64,000 nucleotides of DNA from Actinoplanes sp. N902-109 (lineage in GTDB: Bacteria > Actinomycetota > Actinomycetes > Mycobacteriales > Micromonosporaceae), in the NCBI RefSeq assembly GCF_000389965.1, contig NC_021191.1, forward strand, positions 6,139,501 through 6,203,500, written 5' to 3'. This document shows positions 60,012-64,000 of this stretch, one piece after another. Numbering within the stretch: position 1 is the stretch's first letter; the number at the start of each line of letters is the position of its first letter. The notes beneath the pieces are model-generated. The model was not told where the DNA came from. It made no database searches and saw only the letters and a list, made by a program, of their open reading frames with translations. The translations under genes and the position numbers were made by a program.

Positions 60012-61246
60012 AGCTTCTCCAGCTTGATCGTGAGGCCGAGCCGGCGCTGCAGCTCCTTGATGGTGCTGCCCTGCCGGCCGATGAACCGCGACCGCAGCTC
60101 CTCCGGTACGCGGACCCACAGGTCACCGGTGCGCGGCTTGTAGACCGACAGGGACAGCCGGCCGGCCAGGTCGGCGTACCCGAGGTCAGCCATGATCTGC
60201 TGCAGGGCGGCGAAGCGGCGTTCACCCTCCCGGCCCTCGATCTCGTCGACGCGCAGCTCCTCGAGCCATCCGGCGTCGTGCTCGGACAGCAACGGCCGCA
60301 GCCCCGGGTCGGTGCTGCCGGGGGTGCGCACGAGGTCGTACAGGGTGCTCAGGTCGTACAGGTGCTGCCGGACGTTGATGAAGATGTGCCGCAGCGTCGA
60401 CAACCGCGGCAGCTTCGGCACCCTGGCGGTGCCGCGCCGGCGGGCCCGGGTGCCCCGGACGATCTGCTCGACCACCTCCGGCGGGGACAGGGCCGGCAGG
60501 GTGCGCCGGTGCGCGGCGCACAGCACCAGGCCGCGCCGGTGCGGACCGTAAACCTGCCAGCGGAAGGCATGCCCGGCACAGCACCGGGTTCCGCAGGCGC
60601 CCCGCTGCCCGGCCACCGCGGTGCTGAACTCGCACGCCAGACTGCCGGTGCTGGCGCAGCCCTGCGTCGCGCAGGCCGGGAACCGCAGCTCGTAGCAGCC
60701 GTCGCAATAGGAGGTGAGCGGGTCGCCGGGGTGCCGGCGGCGATGGCTGTCGCACCATGCGCGCCGGCGGTTGCAGCGTGGCCCGGCACACCAGAACGTG
60801 GCCGTGCGCCGGCACTCGCACGACGGCACGTGGGCTGGGCAGGTGGCGCGGGCGAAGGTGAGGTCCAGGATCACGACATGGTCGTCGCAGACCCGCCGGG
60901 CCGGATCGGTGCGGGCGCAGTCGGCGCAGATGAACGGTCCGTAGCGGGCCTGACCGGCGTCGGCGCACGGGCCGCAGCGGTACCGCAGCTGCGGCCGTTC
61001 GAGAAGCCCGCAGACAGCGAACGTCGTGCTGCTGTCGGCCACCGGCGGGCTGCCCGAGGCGTCGACGACGACCGCGGTCACCCGGCCGCGGCCCGGGGTC
61101 ACCACCTCGATGTCCCCGCTGCGGCGCAGGTCCCGGCCGAGCAGCACCGGCTCGATCTCGCGCCACAGCTCGCGGTAACCGGTCACGTCGCCGGGCGGTT
61201 CGGTGTAGTCGCGCATGTCGAGCATCAGCAGCACGGCGGGTCTCAT
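60008..61246 (-). CDS. Cys-rich zinc-binding protein with C-terminal KH domain
   Basis: A 412-residue protein. Residues 85-250 carry about a dozen Cys/His pairs (CGPCADAG, CADCAR, CDDH, CPAH, CECR, CAGPRCNRR, CDSH, CDGC, CATQGCA, CGTRCC, CAAH), suggesting several zinc-bound treble-clef or RING-like folds in a row. The last 45 residues are a KH domain (WVRVPEELRSRFIGRQGS, then TIKELQRRLGLTIKL) with a GRQG loop, so it may bind single-stranded RNA or DNA. N-terminal LMLDMRDYTEPPG resembles a cyclase-like start. ATG 61246 overlaps the preceding stop. No full-length family known to me. Confidence 0.75.
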   Translation of the reverse strand: MRPAVLLMLDMRDYTEPPGDVTGYRELWREIEPVLLGRDLRRSGDIEVVTPGRGRVTAVVVDASGSPPVADSSTTFAVCGLLERPQLRYRCGPCADAGQARYGPFICADCARTDPARRVCDDHVVILDLTFARATCPAHVPSCECRRTATFWCAGPRCNRRRAWCDSHRRRHPGDPLTSYCDGCYELRFPACATQGCASTGSLACEFSTAVAGQRGACGTRCCAGHAFRWQVYGPHRRGLVLCAAHRRTLPALSPPEVVEQIVRGTRARRRGTARVPKLPRLSTLRHIFINVRQHLYDLSTLYDLVRTPGSTDPGLRPLLSEHDAGWLEELRVDEIEGREGERRFAALQQIMADLGYADLAGRLSLSVYKPRTGDLWVRVPEELRSRFIGRQGSTIKELQRRLGLTIKLEKL

Positions 61247-62970
61247 CGGGCACCCTCCCGGTCGGTGCGGACCAGCAGCAGCTCGACGGTGCCGCGCCGG
61301 CCCCCGTCCTGGTCCTGGTAGACGGCGTTGGTCAGGAGCAGGACGCCCAGCCCGGCCGGTGGCTCGGCCAGGTGCCGCCGGGCCCCGGCAACCGCGTCCG
61401 CCCGCCGTTCCCCGGGGATCTTGACGGTGAGCAGCGCCCGGCCGTCGCGCCGGGCCAGCCGGGTCACCCCGGCGTCGCCGTCGGGCCGCAGATCGGCGGG
61501 CATCTCGGCGATCTCCCGGGTGAGCGCCCGGGCCGGGCGCAGCAGGCGGCGCAGCGTGCGGGCCCGCTCGGCGGGCAGCCCGCGCAGGGCCGGGAGCAGA
61601 TCCGGGTCGCCCCCGCCGGTCAGGTACCCGGCGAGGATCTTGGTGACGTCGGCCGCGGACAGCCCGTCGGCCGCCAGCGCGGTGAACAGCTCACGGGTGC
61701 TGCTGTCCCGGCCGGTTGCACCCGCCCGGGCCGGTCGGCGCCCGGGTCCGGTGCCTGCCGGGCGTTGCGGGGCCGTCCGGCGCGGGGCCAGCCGGTCCGC
61801 CCAGTAGGCCCGGGCCACCGCGGTGGCGCCGGGATGGGCGCCGGTGTTCGCCGCGGTGATGTGGTCCTGGGTGAGCCAGGCAGCATCGGCATAGAAGTCC
61901 GCCCGGTCCAGGTCGGTGCCCGCGGCGGCCCACCGGCCGAGCAGGTCCGTCTCGGAGCGCACCGCACCCGGGTGCGACCCCGCCACGGTGAGCCCGAGGG
62001 TGAGCGGGGCGAGCTCGTCCGCCTGCACCCGCATCGCCTGCAGCTGGGGGGTGAGCTCGTCGATCATCCGCAGCACCCGGTCCCGGGCGCTGACCGTGCG
62101 GACGGCGGCCCGGCGGCGGTCGGCACCGGGCTCGGTGGTGTCCATGACGGCGGAGAGCCCGCCGGAGACGGCCCGGGAGCGGTTGCGGTCGAGCAGGCGC
62201 TGCTCACCCGCGGGCACCCGGCGCCCGTCGCGTTCCATCTGCCGGGCGCGGATCGCCATCGCCTGCACCAGCACCGCGTCCGCGACCACGGTGGCCGGCA
62301 GGATCTGCGCGTCGACACAGCGCAGCACCACGTTGGGCACCGGATCGGCGAGCCCGACCGGGTTGACGTCCATCAGCTCCAGCCGGGACACCCCCTCGTC
62401 GCGGCGCAGGCTGTCGCGGACCCGGCTCAGGTGGGTGGCGCCCGCCGAGGCGAGATAGCGGGTGGCCAGGTGGTCACCGGCATCGGCGAGCCGGCGCGAC
62501 CCGTGCCGCTCGATGCGGGTGCCGCCGAATGCGGCCCGGCCGGTCAGCGCGACGAGTTCGGGCACCCACAGCCGGAGCAGGTTGGTGCACAGCTCCCGCT
62601 GCGTGTCGGTGACCGTCTCCACCGCGTGCAGGTCGGCGCAGAGCCAGGTGCCCCCGGCTCCGGCCCCGGACCAGGCCGCGGGCACCAACCGGCCGCCGGC
62701 CGCCCGCACCACGGCGGCCAGTGCCACCGCGCCCGCGGCGAGGCGTTGGCGCAGGTCCGTACGGGCGTCGGGATCGCTGAGCCACACCATCCCGGTGTCG
62801 AGCCACAACACCCCGGGGGCGCGTTCGCTGGTGACCAGCCGCAGACCGGCCAAGTCGCCGGCGTTGAACCGGACGGCCTCGACGGCTGCGGCGGGGTCGG
62901 CCGCCGCGACGACGAAGCCCTTGAGGATCCGGTGTCGGAGCGGTCCGGATCGGGCGATGCTGACGAGCAT
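61243..62970 (-). CDS. Operon protein with possible carboxylate-amine ligase-like core
   Basis: A 575-residue protein of unknown family. Its middle (residues about 150-300) shows segments reminiscent of glutamine-synthetase-fold ligases (GCS2/PafA): FGGTRIERHGSRRLADAGDHL, SRLELMDVNPVGLADPVPNVVLRCVDAQI, then VADAVLVQAMAIRARQ. The usual N-terminal G-x-E-x-E of that group is not seen, so it may be inactive or unrelated. The C-terminal half is helical with TREIAEMPADLRPDGD. ATG 62970 follows GGAGGA. Placed between the caspase-like and zinc/KH genes. The similarity is weak and mine alone. Confidence 0.6.
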   Translation of the reverse strand: MLVSIARSGPLRHRILKGFVVAAADPAAAVEAVRFNAGDLAGLRLVTSERAPGVLWLDTGMVWLSDPDARTDLRQRLAAGAVALAAVVRAAGGRLVPAAWSGAGAGGTWLCADLHAVETVTDTQRELCTNLLRLWVPELVALTGRAAFGGTRIERHGSRRLADAGDHLATRYLASAGATHLSRVRDSLRRDEGVSRLELMDVNPVGLADPVPNVVLRCVDAQILPATVVADAVLVQAMAIRARQMERDGRRVPAGEQRLLDRNRSRAVSGGLSAVMDTTEPGADRRRAAVRTVSARDRVLRMIDELTPQLQAMRVQADELAPLTLGLTVAGSHPGAVRSETDLLGRWAAAGTDLDRADFYADAAWLTQDHITAANTGAHPGATAVARAYWADRLAPRRTAPQRPAGTGPGRRPARAGATGRDSSTRELFTALAADGLSAADVTKILAGYLTGGGDPDLLPALRGLPAERARTLRRLLRPARALTREIAEMPADLRPDGDAGVTRLARRDGRALLTVKIPGERRADAVAGARRHLAEPPAGLGVLLLTNAVYQDQDGGRRGTVELLLVRTDREGAR

Positions 62971-62987
62971 GTGTCCTCCGGTGCGCG

Positions 62988-64000
62988 TCACATGACGGAC
63001 GAGGGTGCCGCACGGTCGGCGCGGTCGGTCGGGGCAAAGCGGTCCGCGACCGGGGCGGACGAGAGTGCACCGCCGGCGTGGTCCAGCGGGACGGGGCGGT
63101 CCGCGATCGGAGCGGGCGAGGGTGGTGCACCGCCGGCGTGGTCCAGCTCGGCCAGGCGCGCCGCGGCGCGGTCGGACCAGGGCTGCGCAGCTGCGGCCCG
63201 CAGCCGGCGGTACAGCGCGCGGGCCTCGTCGGTGCCCGGGCCCGCCCGCAGCATCTCGGCAAGGTGCCACGCGGCGGCGGGCTCGGCGACAGCCCGGCGC
63301 AGGTGGCGCAGGCCGGTGGGCGTGGTCGCGGGATCGGCGGTGAGCAGCCGGCCGAGCTGGTGGGCGGCGCGCACGGACCAGACCGGGTCCGCGCCGTCGA
63401 CGACCGCCTGCCACGCCGCGGCGGCCCGTTCCGGCTGACCGGCGGCGCGCAGCTGGGTCCCGAGCTCGTAGCCCGCCTCGGACGACCAGCGGGGGTGGGC
63501 GGCGCCGGCCACCGCGCCGTACGCCTCGATCGCGGTGCTGCGGTCCCCCTCGGCCGACGCCATGGCACCGAGCCGCAGGGCCGCGAGCAGCCGCCAGTCG
63601 CCGTGCGCCCGCTCGCTCAGGACCCGCAGCTCGGCCAGCACCTCGCTGCGGTGCCGGGCGGGCCGGCCCAGCGCCGCCGCGAGCCGGCGGGCCGAGATGT
63701 CCGGGTCCAGGACGCCACCGGTGGCCGGACGCCCGGCCCGGGCCAGCGCGACATCGCCGACCAGCTCGTGGCTGCGGGCCGGTCGGTGCGGGCCGGCCTC
63801 GGCCATCTGGTCGTGGACATAGCGGTAGACGTCCTCGGAGGTGAGGTATCCCGTCCCCAGGCTGTCGCGGGCCGCTCCCCGCAGGGCGTCGGCGAGGTGG
63901 CGGGTGAACGGGCTGGGCTCGCCCGCCCCGGCCGCGTCGAGGCTGAGCACGCCGACCTGGGAGCTGGTGAGCACGGCCTGGCCCTGGCCGGGGGTGAACG
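62988..64000 (-). CDS. Caspase-like peptidase (C14), C-terminal part, cut by window edge
   Basis: The 337 visible codons begin inside the caspase fold: FTPGQGQAVLTSSQVGVLSLDAAGAGEPSPFTRHLADALRGAA...TSEDVYRYVHDQM, the strand and helix that follow the catalytic Cys in bacterial caspase-like proteins. The His/Cys dyad lies beyond the window. The remainder is a series of TPR-like helical pairs (AAYGAVAGAAHPRWSSEAGYELGTQLRAAGQPERAAAAWQAVV) and a low-complexity tail with two DHAGGA repeats. The stop lies 17 bases before the next ATG, so it is in the same operon. Likely the proteolytic effector of this gene set. Confidence 0.8.
   Translation of the reverse strand, partial: FTPGQGQAVLTSSQVGVLSLDAAGAGEPSPFTRHLADALRGAARDSLGTGYLTSEDVYRYVHDQMAEAGPHRPARSHELVGDVALARAGRPATGGVLDPDISARRLAAALGRPARHRSEVLAELRVLSERAHGDWRLLAALRLGAMASAEGDRSTAIEAYGAVAGAAHPRWSSEAGYELGTQLRAAGQPERAAAAWQAVVDGADPVWSVRAAHQLGRLLTADPATTPTGLRHLRRAVAEPAAAWHLAEMLRAGPGTDEARALYRRLRAAAAQPWSDRAAARLAELDHAGGAPPSPAPIADRPVPLDHAGGALSSAPVADRFAPTDRADRAAPSSVM

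Noticed and set aside
1..64000. tRNA, rRNA or insertion sequences
   Set aside because: No tRNA-like cloverleaf, rRNA segment or transposase was found on reading through the gaps and genes.

Overview
The window is very GC-rich, densely packed actinomycete DNA with many GTG/TTG starts, 4-base stop/start overlaps and hardly any non-coding sequence. The mix of family 2 carbohydrate-binding modules, CebR boxes, GAF-ANTAR regulators, a SpoIIE-type hybrid kinase and a DesA3-type desaturase pair suggests a soil, cellulose-degrading filamentous actinomycete, possibly of the Micromonosporaceae (Actinoplanes/Micromonospora type). The genus is inference. No RNA gene, insertion sequence or CRISPR array was seen.

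Region 1 (1-13 kb) holds mostly housekeeping and accessory genes: an S33 hydrolase, a short cytochrome P450 remnant, a three-gene membrane-protein operon, an aldo/keto reductase, a YtcJ-type amidohydrolase, a DivIVA-like coiled-coil protein, a gamma-glutamyltransferase-like enzyme, a TSUP permease and a Crp/Fnr regulator.

Region 2 (13-27.6 kb) is a compact secondary-metabolite cluster. A seven-gene leftward operon, every junction but one overlapping or coupled, encodes GriI- and GriH-type enzymes (3-amino-4-hydroxybenzoate from aspartate semialdehyde and DHAP), a degenerate amidohydrolase, a PaaK-like ligase, an FAD monooxygenase, an SDR and an isochorismatase. A divergent PhzE-type ADIC synthase completes a PhzE/PhzD/SDR route to 3-hydroxyanthranilate. 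Two o-aminophenol carboxylic acids plus a ligase and an amidohydrolase suggest a mixed benzoxazole-like (or amide/phenoxazinone) product. Two LuxR-type regulators, a second aromatic hydroxylase and a TetR-like protein flank the operon. A perfect 16-bp palindrome lies between the divergent phzE and griI genes.

Region 3 (27.8-30 kb) is an overlapping Nudix / ATP-grasp / ATP-grasp operon. Region 4 (30-39.4 kb) is a plant-cell-wall degradation island: GH6 exoglucanase, GH5 mannanase, GH74 xyloglucanase, AA10 LPMO and GH6 endoglucanase, all carrying CBM2, with three CebR-type operators. Region 5 (39.4-49.4 kb) contains a P450, a Cys-rich membrane protein, a membrane NACHT NTPase, a PucR-type regulator, a ferredoxin reductase/desaturase pair and a frameshifted tannase. 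Region 6 (49.5-58.1 kb) is a signalling hub of three GAF-ANTAR proteins, a STAS protein and a giant hybrid kinase/phosphatase, followed by an SGNH hydrolase and an APC permease.

Region 7 (58.2-64 kb) is a leftward, tightly coupled operon running off the right edge: a caspase-like protease (only its C-terminal part is present), a protein with a possible carboxylate-amine-ligase-like core, a Cys-rich protein ending in a KH domain, and a vWA protein with a CDC48-N-like N-terminus. It resembles NTP-dependent conflict/defence operons but does not match any composition I can name. Together with the mixed aminophenol cluster it is the best candidate for an undescribed system.
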